From the NCBI GenBank assembly GCA_900660155.1, contig CABFPE010000124.1, positions 1,418,277 to 1,482,276 of the forward strand: a DNA stretch of 64,000 nt, in the 5' to 3' direction. The notes beneath the pieces were generated by a model. That model ran no database searches. It worked only from the letters and a program-made list of their open reading frames with translations, and was not told the DNA's origin. Shown here one piece after another: positions 23,084 to 35,274 of the stretch. Origin of the DNA: Hofstenia miamia (taxonomy: Eukaryota > Xenacoelomorpha > Acoela > Hofsteniidae). Position 1 is the first letter of the stretch, and the number at the start of each line of letters is the position of its first letter. Both the position numbers and the translations under genes were made by a program.

Positions 23084-26000
23084 GTGAGACTTTTTATAAA
23101 TATAATAAACCATGGAAGTTCTTGGAAATCAATAGTTAATCAATAATTCCAATTTCTCATTTAAATAATTTAAGTGAAATCTCTTATGAAAACCATTGAT
23201 GCATACATCAATCATATTTAGAGAAATCGAAGTAAAATATATCTAAAATAATTTAGCCATTCATTCACAAACAAATTTAAAAGCGTGGGAAATTTGAAAC
23301 TACGTAAATTTGAATTAATTAAGCAAATAAAGTTAAAGTTTAGAATTGCTCGTTCCACAAACGCATTTCACAGATTAATTATGTGTACAATGAATTGAAA
23401 AATTAACTAACACCCGCTGTTATAATAGTTTCTATCGCTAATATTCAACATCACTCTAAAAATATTCAATATTATAATAAAAATTCTCGCCGCGTTAATC
23501 ATAAAAATTAAGAGTATGTAACTGTGCTTTAGGAAATTCAGACGCATATTTAAAGGGGGTCTAGATTTCCACTCATATAATCAGGGAAAAATTGCATAAT
23601 TAATCAATACGTGTAGGGATGAACGTTGAAATATGAAGTAGAAACTAAGTGAGAAAAATTTCAACAAAACAACAATTTTTAACATTTTGTTCCCTAAACC
23701 TTATTCTTATTATAATATTTAACGAACTGAAAAAAAATTCTAAATCTTTCCATGTTGTAAGAAAGGATTAGATGTTTTCTTTCACATGACATCATGCAAA
23801 TTTATTCAAAAAATAGAAAAGGAGTCACACGTTTATAAAGCAGTTTGATGCATGGGAACCGCCATCTCCAATAAAAATTCTTGGATACACCCCTAAGATT
23901 ATTTTTCATTAATAACAAAGTAAATAAATGGAAATTATCTAAGGTTGTACACTATGCGTTTCAGAATGCTTAGTTCTGGACATCTAAAAAGGAAATATTT
24001 AGACCAAGATTAAAAACCATACGTATTGTTATTTTTAGGAATTAAGCTAAATCTAGTTTAGTGCTCTTAAGTAGATTTGGGATATTATCTTAAATTTGGT
24101 GGGCATTTTAACGAATAAAATTTAAAAAAATATTTAAAATTCAAACATACATATGTATGAAATTCATTCAATTTATCATTAGAGAAGACGTAGCATTTGA
24201 CGGCAAGAAAAATCATTAAGTCGTTTTTTCTTATCAACAATGCAAGTAATTCAATGCGTGTTTTCAACATTACCTTATCTGAAATCAAAGCATAGCAAGG
24301 TTAATTCGCTTTAATATCAAGAATTTTGTATTTTAATTATTGCAAGTGAAGTTATTTTTGGCCTTCGAGTGACATTAGCAAATAAAACCATTCGAGGAAG
24401 CCAAGGGAATTTCATAAATTGATCTCCTGCGTATTTGAAGAATAAATAGCAATCTTTAAATGAAATCAATGCACGCATTTTGTCTTTATACATCACAGTA
24501 TATTTATATATCAATATTGTAAACAAACAAATTTAATATTTAAATATAAACTACAGTAAGCTTAATTTAATTTTAAAATCTATGGCTATCATCTAATTAT
24601 GTGTTCAACAAACCAATGGAGTCATTTCACAAGATTTTTATTGCTCTAACTTTTCAACATTTACAATTATTGGGTCAAATTATTTGAAAAAAATTAACTT
24701 TTATTTTTCATCCTATTACTGGAGGCTGCCCCAATGACCTCATTTCCTATCTAAAATTTAATGAAAATGCCTTTCAAGATTACTTTTTACATAAAGAATG
24801 ACGTTGAACCAATGAAATTACGGAATAATAGCATGAAAATTTATTTTTTTTCAAATAATATAAAATTTTAATTGCAGTACACTTTGTAACTTAATTGTAA
24901 ATTTTAAGAAATTAGAAAAATTAACATTTTTGAAATTTATATTTTTAGATTTTAGAATTGTCTGATGCTTTACCCCTGAATATGAAATATAAAATAACAC
25001 AAAACTCTAAATTGTAAAATATGAGTTGCACCCACATAAAATTAAGTTTATTTGCTAGGTTGGGCTTAGTGTTCGTGTATCATTGCTAATCTAATATCTT
25101 TATCTAGGAAAGCTTCAACTCAAAACTTTTTGCCATTTAAACTAAGGTGCTAAGAATCCGAATCCATATTGGATTCGAAAATTCACATCTTCCTACAGTC
25201 CAGGCCCATATAGAAATTTCCGGAGGAGGTACTAAAATTTTTTAGACGAAAATAAATGTCTGTGTGAAGCGTGTAAATCACATTTCTCAAATGAATTCTT
25301 CTATATAAGAATAATCTGTTTTTCATATTTCAAGGTTCGTTTTTTAATAATAACCACTAGCAAGAAATGTTATTGCAATATAAATTATTACGGAAACCAC
25401 ATAATATTATATGGGTTCGAAGTCAGAATAATAAGGTGAATTCGCAGAACCTTAATTTAAACATGACTAGAAATGTAAGATCTAACATTGGAATTAAATT
25501 GTATATGTGATAACGTGAGCACTGGTGTAGATCCCCAGGGGAATCTCCCCTCTTCAAGACATAAAATAAATTTTGTTAATTTAAACAAGTAATTGAAGCA
25601 GTAAATGAATTATAACAAGGAAACAAATCTTTTCTGTGGAAGTGTGTTTAAAAAGATTAAATAAAAAAATAACTAACTACTGGGGGTATGGCTCATATAT
25701 TTAAAAAAATTTGTTTGTTAAAATATAGATTTTTATTGCTTTTCTATTTTGAATTTCCCAATAGAAATTTCTAAGGATCTAATTTTCAAAGATTAAGCAA
25801 TATGATATATTCTTAGCTGGAAATTAACAATCATTTTTAAGTTGAAAAACGCCTAAGCAATTCTTTAAAGCAACTTACAGTCTGAGTCAAGTCAATCATT
25901 AAACAATTAGTGTCATCGTAAAGAAGAGATCAGAGTGAATCCTCCGTTGCTTACACCTAGTGACTGACTGGCTTAAAATAGTTTACATTTAAGATTTCAT

Positions 26001-26243
26001 TGAATCATTTATACTGTTTAAATAACAAAAGCTTTCTTTAAAATCTTTGATGCACAGTATTTATCAACATGGATACAGAAAATGATGAATGATTTCAAAT
26101 GACCGCGGTAACTTTCAAAGAAGCACACTGAATAAAATAAGCAACGTTATTTATTATATGAACAATGTATTTTGGAATTCTTTTGAAAATGAATAAAATA
26201 TGAAAAAAGCAGTTTACATTATTAATTACAATTTTAGAGAAAC
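23084..26243. other. Non-coding stretch with scattered hAT-like remnants
   Basis: Reverse-strand CTTAGGGGTGTATCCAAG near 23,900, CAGGCCCATATAGAAATTTC near 25,203 and CACTGGTGTAGATCCCC near 25,520 each look like single ends of decayed hAT MITEs; none can be paired. Minus-strand open frames at 24,085-24,526 lack family features. Confidence 0.4.
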
Positions 26244-26327
26244 CTTCATTCCACAACGCTTCTAAATTCATCAAAATCCGTTTTCCTCCCCACATTTCAA
26301 AGTCATTGAACAAGTGATTGAGGGTGG
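26244..26327 (-). CDS. Possible orphan internal exon (left-arm copy)
   Basis: Mirror of 37,639-37,722. An 84-base open segment lies between a good acceptor (pyrimidine tract ending CTGTTTAG) and a GTTTCT donor. It would encode 27 residues containing FNDFEMWGGKRILMNLEALW. The family is not recognised and no adjoining exon was identified, so this is tentative. Confidence 0.18.
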
Positions 26328-26663
26328 CTAAACAGGTAGAAGTGAAACTGTATTAACCTAGGTTTAAAAACAAAATATCTCATATAAGGATGTTCATTTG
26401 GCTGTTGTAATGAATTCAGTGTTGAAAACGTATTTATGGCGAAATAATTATAATATGTATACGTTTCCATTGATATTTTTATAGCTATAGTTAGAACTAT
26501 ATTATTATGTTTATGCAAGCAGGCAAAAATTATACAACGACAAAAACTCTTCATTTTACAACTATTTATAGTCACTTTGTCAAAGGTGACCAACTGGATT
26601 TTTAATTATTGTGCTCTGCTATGAACTCCCAGGTAGGCCTACTCATTTCAATGTAGAAGAGTA

Positions 26664-26849
26664 ATACTTGCCAGTGGCGGCCGAAGGAATACTGGCTAAG
26701 GGTACAAGTTGCATTTATTACAGAATATAATAACTAATTAAGAAGACTTTTACAGCTCATAATATAAATTTCAGGGAGATTTTTTGAAAGTTCAATTTTA
26801 GGGGGAAACTGCCCCTTCATCCTCCACTTCCGCCGCTATTGATACTTGT
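26664..26849. mobile_element. hAT-like MITE with near-perfect 8 bp target duplication (left arm)
   Basis: The element is 26,672-26,841 (170 bp), flanked by ATACTTGC and ATACTTGT, seven of eight bases equal. It starts CAGTGGCGGCCGAAGG, the typical hAT MITE end, and its right end reverse complements to CAATAGCGGCGGAAGTGG. Non-coding. Confidence 0.83.
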
Positions 26850-28691
26850 GCTTACAAAAGCAATCCAAAACAAAATTGAATACAACTACTTAGTGAACAT
26901 TGTGCTACTATTATATGGGAAATCAATTTATGCATCTAAGATAACATCAATTTTGATCAATTTTCCATTAAAAAATTTATAGCAAAATTGAAATGTTCCG
27001 AGAGATCGAAGAGTTTGATTAAATACCATAGCTAATTTCTGTTTCAAGTAAGTTTTAATTCTGTAAAGGTTTATTGGATAAATAAAAGCTTGAATAATTG
27101 AATGGGATGCGCTATCGGCTTAAAATACCATGAGCAAGAAATTTTTATTAAATAGTTGTATAAATAATTTATTTTAAGATGTCATATATTTCCAATACGT
27201 TTACTTACATTGTTCTCCAATAAAATTTCTAATGACTTGTGCTTTCATTATGTTTTGTATAATTGATTTAATAATCCAATCACTCAAAAGTATATTGTGA
27301 GAATTGGAACAATAGCTCATAAAAAATTCAAAGTGCCTCATATCTTATATCAGATATTGCTCTATTAATGAAATGATGAAATTTATTTATAGAACTGCTT
27401 CATTGGATAACCTTGCTAATCATTGCTTCACGTCTCTCTATTGACCGCCTTAAATAATAGGGTTACTACTCCGTTAGATAAGCCGCTGCACACTCGAGCG
27501 GTTAGAACAAAAGCTGCTGGTGTCCTATGTCAGCCCATTTTTATCTGGACTTTAACTGAGCATGGGAAACAGTTTTCCATTGCTACACGGTATTATATCA
27601 TACATACATAAATTATTCAGCATTTAATTGTATTGAATTTTAATGGATTTGGAGTTATGACTTATTCAAAAATTATTGGGCTTGGACTGGATTTGGCAGT
27701 TTTAGTCTTGCTTAGCGCACAGCATAACATGTGATCTGTGTATCTCTGGTTTGAATACAAAAAGCTGAATGTAATTTATTTGTGAGAAGTGCTTCAACGC
27801 TGACAGCATAGATATTTTAGGTTAATAATAAAGTATGAATTAATTTTAACGGCTATTGTGAGTGAGGCAAAGCATAAATTAAAAGGAAATGCGATATTAC
27901 ATCTGACTGGAGAGGTGGACATGTTTAAAATTATCTCTCTCAGGTAATAGATGAGAGTTAATTAGTAAATTTCAGTGATATTTGAATCTATTATTTGAAT
28001 GCTACTTATAACTCCAGCTAATCAAAATCAGCATTGTGTTTTTAGCGATGTACTATATGGTTAATTTTGTCATCCCTATACATGAAATCGAGAAAAATGA
28101 ATGAAATTTACAATCAAATGTACTTGTTTGGGCCTATAATGTAGTGCACTTAGAGTTTTAATACGTCACGAAGAATGGCACTGCAGCACTCAAAATGGAG
28201 TACTTCACCTAGGCATATTGTGTGCAAAGGCTTGTATTAGTATACATGCAAATCTTCAAAAAGGTTTGGATTTAGCCTTATATTAGGGCAAATATTTAGG
28301 CTACGTTGAACCACTCCCGTGATTAATTATTGATACTGGATGAACTCAACTGGCATTATGTGAAAAAAGGTATTGAGCTTGTTAGAATTATTCTAGATAA
28401 TCTACCAAAATTGCCGGCTGTATCAAAAACTACATGTGACTTTATCAAAGCCAGGGGAAAATGTTGTTGTATGCCTGCAACAATATGTGTCCAATTTGAA
28501 TTAGTGGCATCAGGTAAAAAAGATTAGAAGTAATTATCGCCGTATATAGTCTCAAATAGTTTATGTCTAATGTTGCAAACAGTTTAGACTGACACCTAAC
28601 ATAGAATCATGCATATCATTATAATGGCATGTATCATTTGCCTCCCATGTATAGGTAGCAACATTGTGTTAATAATGTGCATTGTAATGTA
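26850..28691. other. Non-coding stretch in left arm
   Basis: Two plus-strand open frames (27,423-27,611 and 28,330-28,527) have protein-like composition. The second has a KCCCMPATIC cluster and ends near a CAG/GTAAAA donor-like site. Neither has a start context or recognisable family, and runs of this length are expected by chance at this base composition. Confidence 0.4.
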
Positions 28692-29364
28692 GGTATATGC
28701 AAATATGGACACGGGCCGGGTTCAAGATTTTGGAAATTACGGACCAAAAAACGGGCCGAGTAAAATGAATTGTAGCAAATTTGTAAATATATATAAATTT
28801 TACGTCTATGCCTGCTATTATTTATTAATAAAGTGGTAGGTAAAACAAGAAATCTGCTAACAGAATTGCATATGCCATCCATTAACGAGAAAATAATAAA
28901 CAATAAATTATATGACACGATGCGTTTCTTAGCATTAAGCAATCGTAAGCGACGTTTGAGTTGGACCAATTAAGTGTATGCATAGTGGGATTATGAAATT
29001 ACGCTTTTGTATGTTAGTCATTATTTTTTTATCGTAATTTATTTAATCACGTGTTACACAAGCAAATTCTGCTCAGGTAGAAAGAAATTTTAGCCAAATT
29101 GGATTTATTGTAACAGCCATGAGATGTTGACTCAACCCCAAGATGATTGGTGGTAGCGAACTTTTAAATAGCTGCTATAGAGCAAAGTTAATAAAGTTTT
29201 AATTTTGTTTTTATGTTTAGTTCCGTTGTTCTAGAAAAAGCAAATAATTAAACAAAAATCCCCAAGCAAACTAATGTGTTGAAAATGGATCGAAAAACGG
29301 GCCTATAATAATAGTTGACGGGCAAGGCCTGCAAAATAGGCCCGTCTCCATCTCTGGGTACATG
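28692..29364 (+). mobile_element. hAT deletion derivative retaining transposase C-terminus (left arm)
   Basis: The element is 28,700-29,356 (657 bp), flanked by GGTATATG and GGTACATG, seven of eight bases equal, the hAT target size. The left end is CAAATATGGACACGGGCC; the right end reverse complements to CAGAGATGGAGACGGGCC, so the inverted ends match at 14 of 18 positions. Most of the transposase is deleted. Intact hAT relatives are several kilobases long. Confidence 0.85.
29062..29202 (+). pseudogene. hAT transposase C-terminal dimerisation segment (left arm)
   Basis: The frame reads ANSAQVERNFSQIGFIVTAM, then after a TGA at 29,128-29,130 continues LNPKMIGGSELLNSCYRAKL to a TAA at 29,200-29,202. 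SAQVERNFS is the hAT dimerisation signature. It sits near the right end of the element, as expected for a 3' coding end. Confidence 0.8.
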
Positions 29365-30920
29365 TACATGTACACGTTTTCTACTACTAGGTATATACAA
29401 GAAAATGCACTGATAAACTCTAATTGCTAGAAGCAAAATTAGAAATAGATAATTTCAACAAGCATATCCTTCAATTTTCAAGAGAAAGCAGCAAAATTTT
29501 GTTTTTCGCGTTTCGTGGACAACTGCATTTCGATTTCACAGTAATGCAATAATTGAATATGAGTAGATTTCACTAAATTTAAGCGACAATTTCTTAAAAC
29601 TTAAATGAAAAATATTAAACTAATCGAAAGGCCGAAAACACGAATTCGAAATATTTCTTAAAATTTCTTAAACTGTAAGCTCAATTCATTAAAATTAATT
29701 AATTTTTAAACATCATGATTAACTAGCCATTTCTTAGAAATTTTCACATTGCACTTAGCCCTATTTAACCTGGGGGAGGAAGATTTTTTCGCCTCTATTG
29801 AACTTTCTATAGTTATTCAAAAAGTAGAAGAGCTGCCATATTGAGATTGGGTGACTATTCCTAAATATTATTGGGGCTCATAACCAGTAATTTACGTGGC
29901 TCAAATTTAGGTCTATGCCCAGCCCATTTACCTTAATGCAAATTCGCCTACTTAAGTCGATTTTATCACCTTTCCTAAAAAAATGTCCTAAATCTTGGGG
30001 TTGCTAGACCAAAGTTGGGCATCTTAGAAACCCATTGTAAAATCTATATACTGAAATTGAAAAAGCCAAATTCAGTTTTAGAATAGTAGCCCTATATGAT
30101 AAAACTTCAAAATGTAAATACAACTTTCGAAAGTGTTTAAAACAGTTCCGTTCTTTGAAAATCGAAGTTTTTACACTCTTGAGTAATCACTATGTGCTTA
30201 ACTAAGCACTCATGTATTGCATGGAAAAACGTTCATCTAAATATTAACATAATGCTAATTTCGTAAAATTTTGACAAAAAGTTGGAATTAAATTTAGTAC
30301 CTAACGTTAAGCCGAATTTGCATGCATTTACACTTCTTGCATGTGTGTGGAATCATTTTAGTAAATGAGGTTCCTATGTACAAGGAAACAATTGAGAAGT
30401 ATTTCCTGAAAAAATATTTAGAGGTACTCATGCGTGACAGTGTTGATGTGAATATTTTACTCTAAATAAGCTAGGTTCCAGCTCGCAAGTTTATGTCCTA
30501 AGTCGTGATTTATGACATACTTCGGGAAATCACTCTTCCAAAGAAATAGGTTACGTTGCAACTAAATTCTGGAGAAACTAAAAATATTTTTTTACATCTC
30601 ACACATTGATGTCGAGATTGAGGTATATTACAATTTTTGCGGCTAATACGCTTTTTTGAATAAAGCGATTTTAAAAGCGTAGGAGGTTGAAATTTTTACA
30701 TTTAAGGAACTACTTTGTCTACATTCTTTTGAAATTTAAATGGTAAGAGCTCACGTTTTAAATACTTCAGTTACAAACACATAAAATGACAAATATTCAA
30801 AGTGTAAAATAGATTGTTTCTTCCTTAAGATAACTATATATGGTGGGTCCCGATTTCCGATAGGGTCATATTTAAATGTGACAGTGGAGGAGGGGCTAGA
30901 ATTAACAATTTAAAATCAAC

Positions 30921-30962
<42 letters not shown>

Positions 30963-31288
30963 CAAAAATGTCTATATTGGTTATATTTATGCTTACTATC
31001 CGGCGAATTTGGAAGCATGAAATGGAAAGAAAATGAAAGATAATTCCAAAAATTTCGACAGATAAAGTATAAAATTATTAACAAAAGAACGGAACAAATT
31101 TGAAGCAAAATCTCCCATCTCAGAATATCACCACCCGGAGCACGGAGAAATTCAAAATTCATTGACAAAATCCGAGCGAAGCCTGTCATTGTGTCCCTGA
31201 ATCAGTCATAAAAATGTTATTCAATGATGAATATGCAGTTTATCTTAGTTCACGACTGCGAAATTTTTACATTAGAGCAACACAAATC
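29365..31288. other. Non-coding stretch leading to the assembly gap
   Basis: Contains a 38-base (TA)n run at 30,924-30,961, and just before it CAGTGGAGGAGGGGCTAG (30,882), which resembles a lone hAT MITE end. A minus-strand frame running out of the (TA)n run (30,902-31,189) has no recognisable family. Confidence 0.45.
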
Positions 31289-32288
31289 NNNNNNNNNNNN
31301 NNNNNNNNNNNNNNNNNNNNNNNNNNNNNNNNNNNNNNNNNNNNNNNNNNNNNNNNNNNNNNNNNNNNNNNNNNNNNNNNNNNNNNNNNNNNNNNNNNNN
31401 NNNNNNNNNNNNNNNNNNNNNNNNNNNNNNNNNNNNNNNNNNNNNNNNNNNNNNNNNNNNNNNNNNNNNNNNNNNNNNNNNNNNNNNNNNNNNNNNNNNN
31501 NNNNNNNNNNNNNNNNNNNNNNNNNNNNNNNNNNNNNNNNNNNNNNNNNNNNNNNNNNNNNNNNNNNNNNNNNNNNNNNNNNNNNNNNNNNNNNNNNNNN
31601 NNNNNNNNNNNNNNNNNNNNNNNNNNNNNNNNNNNNNNNNNNNNNNNNNNNNNNNNNNNNNNNNNNNNNNNNNNNNNNNNNNNNNNNNNNNNNNNNNNNN
31701 NNNNNNNNNNNNNNNNNNNNNNNNNNNNNNNNNNNNNNNNNNNNNNNNNNNNNNNNNNNNNNNNNNNNNNNNNNNNNNNNNNNNNNNNNNNNNNNNNNNN
31801 NNNNNNNNNNNNNNNNNNNNNNNNNNNNNNNNNNNNNNNNNNNNNNNNNNNNNNNNNNNNNNNNNNNNNNNNNNNNNNNNNNNNNNNNNNNNNNNNNNNN
31901 NNNNNNNNNNNNNNNNNNNNNNNNNNNNNNNNNNNNNNNNNNNNNNNNNNNNNNNNNNNNNNNNNNNNNNNNNNNNNNNNNNNNNNNNNNNNNNNNNNNN
32001 NNNNNNNNNNNNNNNNNNNNNNNNNNNNNNNNNNNNNNNNNNNNNNNNNNNNNNNNNNNNNNNNNNNNNNNNNNNNNNNNNNNNNNNNNNNNNNNNNNNN
32101 NNNNNNNNNNNNNNNNNNNNNNNNNNNNNNNNNNNNNNNNNNNNNNNNNNNNNNNNNNNNNNNNNNNNNNNNNNNNNNNNNNNNNNNNNNNNNNNNNNNN
32201 NNNNNNNNNNNNNNNNNNNNNNNNNNNNNNNNNNNNNNNNNNNNNNNNNNNNNNNNNNNNNNNNNNNNNNNNNNNNNNNNNNNNNNNN
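31289..32288. other. Assembly gap of exactly 1000 N
   Basis: A run of 1000 unknown bases, a round number typical of a scaffolding placeholder rather than a measured distance. It lies at the centre of the inverted repeat. Open frames that appear to span it are artefacts. Confidence 0.99.
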
Positions 32289-32677
32289 TTTTTATGCTGA
32301 AAATTTATGATATTAACGTTTTTCAATGGAAGATCTAATTTTGTGAAAAAAACATTTAAATTCTTCACTAATTGATATAATAATCTGGTCTTAAGCCCAT
32401 GGAAGCAACACTTGCTTCAACAATTTTGTTTTCTGTAAATAGACCACCTAAGTGATCGGACGCAATTTAAGGATGAAATGAAAGAGGGGGCGATTCACGA
32501 TTCGGATATCCCTCTGGGTATTACCCGTAACTGCACATCACTAGTACAAGGTCATTGAAATGTTTATTAGTTGACTACCCGGTAATATTTTGGTTCCAAA
32601 TATTTTTAAAATTAAGCGTAAATTCAAAACAACGTCAATTGAAATCAGCCGTTCTTTTGGATTGTGGATATAGTGAG
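32289..32677. other. Sequenced spacer unique to the right side of the palindrome
   Basis: 389 bases with no counterpart on the left, because the left contig stops at the point that pairs with 32,678. It may be true central spacer, or simply sequence into which the left contig was never extended. No gene or repeat recognised. Confidence 0.85.
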
Positions 32678-33003
32678 GATTTGTGTTGCTCTAATGTAAA
32701 AATTTCGCAGTCGTGAACTAAGATAAACTGCATATTCATCATTGAATAACATTTTTATGACTGATTCAGGGACACAATGACAGGCTTCGCTCGGATTTTG
32801 TCAATGAATTTTGAATTTCTCCGTGCTCCGGGTGGTGATATTCTGAGATGGGAGATTTTGCTTCAAATTTGTTCCGTTCTTTTGTTAATAATTTTATACT
32901 TTATCTGTCGAAATTTTTGGAATTATCTTTCATTTTCTTTCCATTTCATGCTTCCAAATTCGCCGGATAGTAAGCATAAATATAACCAATATAGACATTT
33001 TTG

Positions 33004-33004
<1 letters not shown>

Positions 33005-33042
<38 letters not shown>
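33005..33042. repeat. (AT)n microsatellite (right arm)
   Basis: Same length as the partner at 30,924-30,961. Confidence 0.92.
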
Positions 33043-33045
<3 letters not shown>

Positions 33046-34601
33046 GTTGATTTTAAATTGTTAATTCTAGCCCCTCCTCCACTGTCACATTTAAATATGA
33101 CCCTATCGGAAATCGGGACCCACCATATATAGTTATCTTAAGGAAGAAACAATCTATTTTACACTTTGAATATTTGTCATTTTATGTGTTTGTAACTGAA
33201 GTATTTAAAACGTGAGCTCTTACCATTTAAATTTCAAAAGAATGTAGACAAAGTAGTTCCTTAAATGTAAAAATTTCAACCTCCTACGCTTTTAAAATCG
33301 CTTTATTCAAAAAAGCGTATTAGCCGCAAAAATTGTAATATACCTCAATCTCGACATCAATGTGTGAGATGTAAAAAAATATTTTTAGTTTCTCCAGAAT
33401 TTAGTTGCAACGTAACCTATTTCTTTGGAAGAGTGATTTCCCGAAGTATGTCATAAATCACGACTTAGGACATAAACTTGCGAGCTGGAACCTAGCTTAT
33501 TTAGAGTAAAATATTCACATCAACACTGTCACGTATGAGTACCTCTAAATATTTTTTCAGGAAATACTTCTCAATTGTTTCCTTGTACATAGGAACCTCA
33601 TTTACTAAAATGATTCCACACACATGCAAGAAGTGTAAATGCATGCAAATTCGGCTTAACGTTAGGTACTAAATTTAATTCCAACTTTTTGTCAAAATTT
33701 TACGAAATTAGCATTATGTTAATATTTAGATGAACGTTTTTCCATGCAATACATGAGTGCTTAGTTAAGCACATAGTGATTACTCAAGAGTGTAAAAACT
33801 TCGATTTTCAAAGAACGGAACTGTTTTAAACACTTTCGAAAGTTGTATTTACATTTTGAAGTTTTATCATATAGGGCTACTATTCTAAAACTGAATTTGG
33901 CTTTTTCAATTTCAGTATATAGATTTTACAATGGGTTTCTAAGATGCCCAACTTTGGTCTAGCAACCCCAAGATTTAGGACATTTTTTTAGGAAAGGTGA
34001 TAAAATCGACTTAAGTAGGCGAATTTGCATTAAGGTAAATGGGCTGGGCATAGACCTAAATTTGAGCCACGTAAATTACTGGTTATGAGCCCCAATAATA
34101 TTTAGGAATAGTCACCCAATCTCAATATGGCAGCTCTTCTACTTTTTGAATAACTATAGAAAGTTCAATAGAGGCGAAAAAATCTTCCTCCCCCAGGTTA
34201 AATAGGGCTAAGTGCAATGTGAAAATTTCTAAGAAATGGCTAGTTAATCATGATGTTTAAAAATTAATTAATTTTAATGAATTGAGCTTACAGTTTAAGA
34301 AATTTTAAGAAATATTTCGAATTCGTGTTTTCGGCCTTTCGATTAGTTTAATATTTTTCATTTAAGTTTTAAGAAATTGTCGCTTAAATTTAGTGAAATC
34401 TACTCATATTCAATTATTGCATTACTGTGAAATCGAAATGCAGTTGTCCACGAAACGCGAAAAACAAAATTTTGCTGCTTTCTCTTGAAAATTGAAGGAT
34501 ATGCTTGTTGAAATTATCTATTTCTAATTTTGCTTCTAGCAATTAGAGTTTATCAGTGCATTTTCTTGTATATACCTAGTAGTAGAAAACGTGTACATGT
34601 A

Positions 34602-35274
34602 CATGTACCCAGAGATGGAGACGGGCCTATTTTGCAGGCCTTGCCCGTCAACTATTATTATAGGCCCGTTTTTCGATCCATTTTCAACACATTAGTTTGC
34701 TTGGGGATTTTTGTTTAATTATTTGCTTTTTCTAGAACAACGGAACTAAACATAAAAACAAAATTAAAACTTTATTAACTTTGCTCTATAGCAGCTATTT
34801 AAAAGTTCGCTACCACCAATCATCTTGGGGTTGAGTCAACATCTCATGGCTGTTACAATAAATCCAATTTGGCTAAAATTTCTTTCTACCTGAGCAGAAT
34901 TTGCTTGGGTAACACGTGATTAAATAAATTACGATAAAAAAATAATGACTAACATACAAAAGCGTAATTTCATAATCCCACTATGCATACACTTAATTGG
35001 TCCAACTCAAACGTCGCTTACGATTGCTTAATGCTAAGAAACGCATCGTGTCATATAATTTATTGTTTATTATTTTCTCGTTAATGGATGGCATATGCAA
35101 TTCTGTTAGCAGATTTCTTGTTTTACCTACCACTTTATTAATAAATAATAGCAGGCATAGACGTAAAATTTATATATATTTACAAATTTGCTACAATTCA
35201 TTTTACTCGGCCCGTTTTTTGGTCCGTAATTTCCAAAATCTTGAACCCGGCCCGTGTCCATATTTGCATATACC
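34602..35274 (-). mobile_element. hAT deletion derivative (right arm)
   Basis: Partner of 28,692-29,364: element 34,610-35,266 with its two imperfect octamer target copies. The transposase C-terminal remnant is 34,764-34,904 on the minus strand. One of the two arm differences (34,908, G) lies four bases outside that segment. Confidence 0.85.
34764..34904 (-). pseudogene. hAT transposase C-terminal segment (right arm)
   Basis: Identical to the left-arm copy, including the internal TGA, and carries the SAQVERNFS dimerisation signature. Confidence 0.8.

Larger units (their letters stand above)
11721..31288 (+). repeat. Left arm of a 19.57 kb near-perfect inverted repeat
   Basis: Every base position x in this arm corresponds to 63,966-x on the opposite strand of the right arm. 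I checked this at both arm ends (11,721 pairs with 52,245; 31,288 with 32,678), at many open frames in between, and base by base over roughly 11,760-12,660 and 30,370-31,260. No insertion or deletion was found, even across long microsatellites. Two substitutions were seen: G at 30,432 against T at 33,534, and A at 29,058 against G at 34,908. The arm stops only because the N gap begins, so its true inner end is unknown. Confidence 0.98.

Noticed and set aside
28330-28527. Cysteine-clustered frame (KCCCMPATIC) ending near a splice-donor-like site
   Set aside because: No start or acceptor of quality, no recognisable toxin or peptide spacing, and no precursor architecture.
31214-32368. Open frames of 358-374 codons across the gap
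   Set aside because: They consist almost entirely of unknown bases; only a few codons at each end are real sequence.
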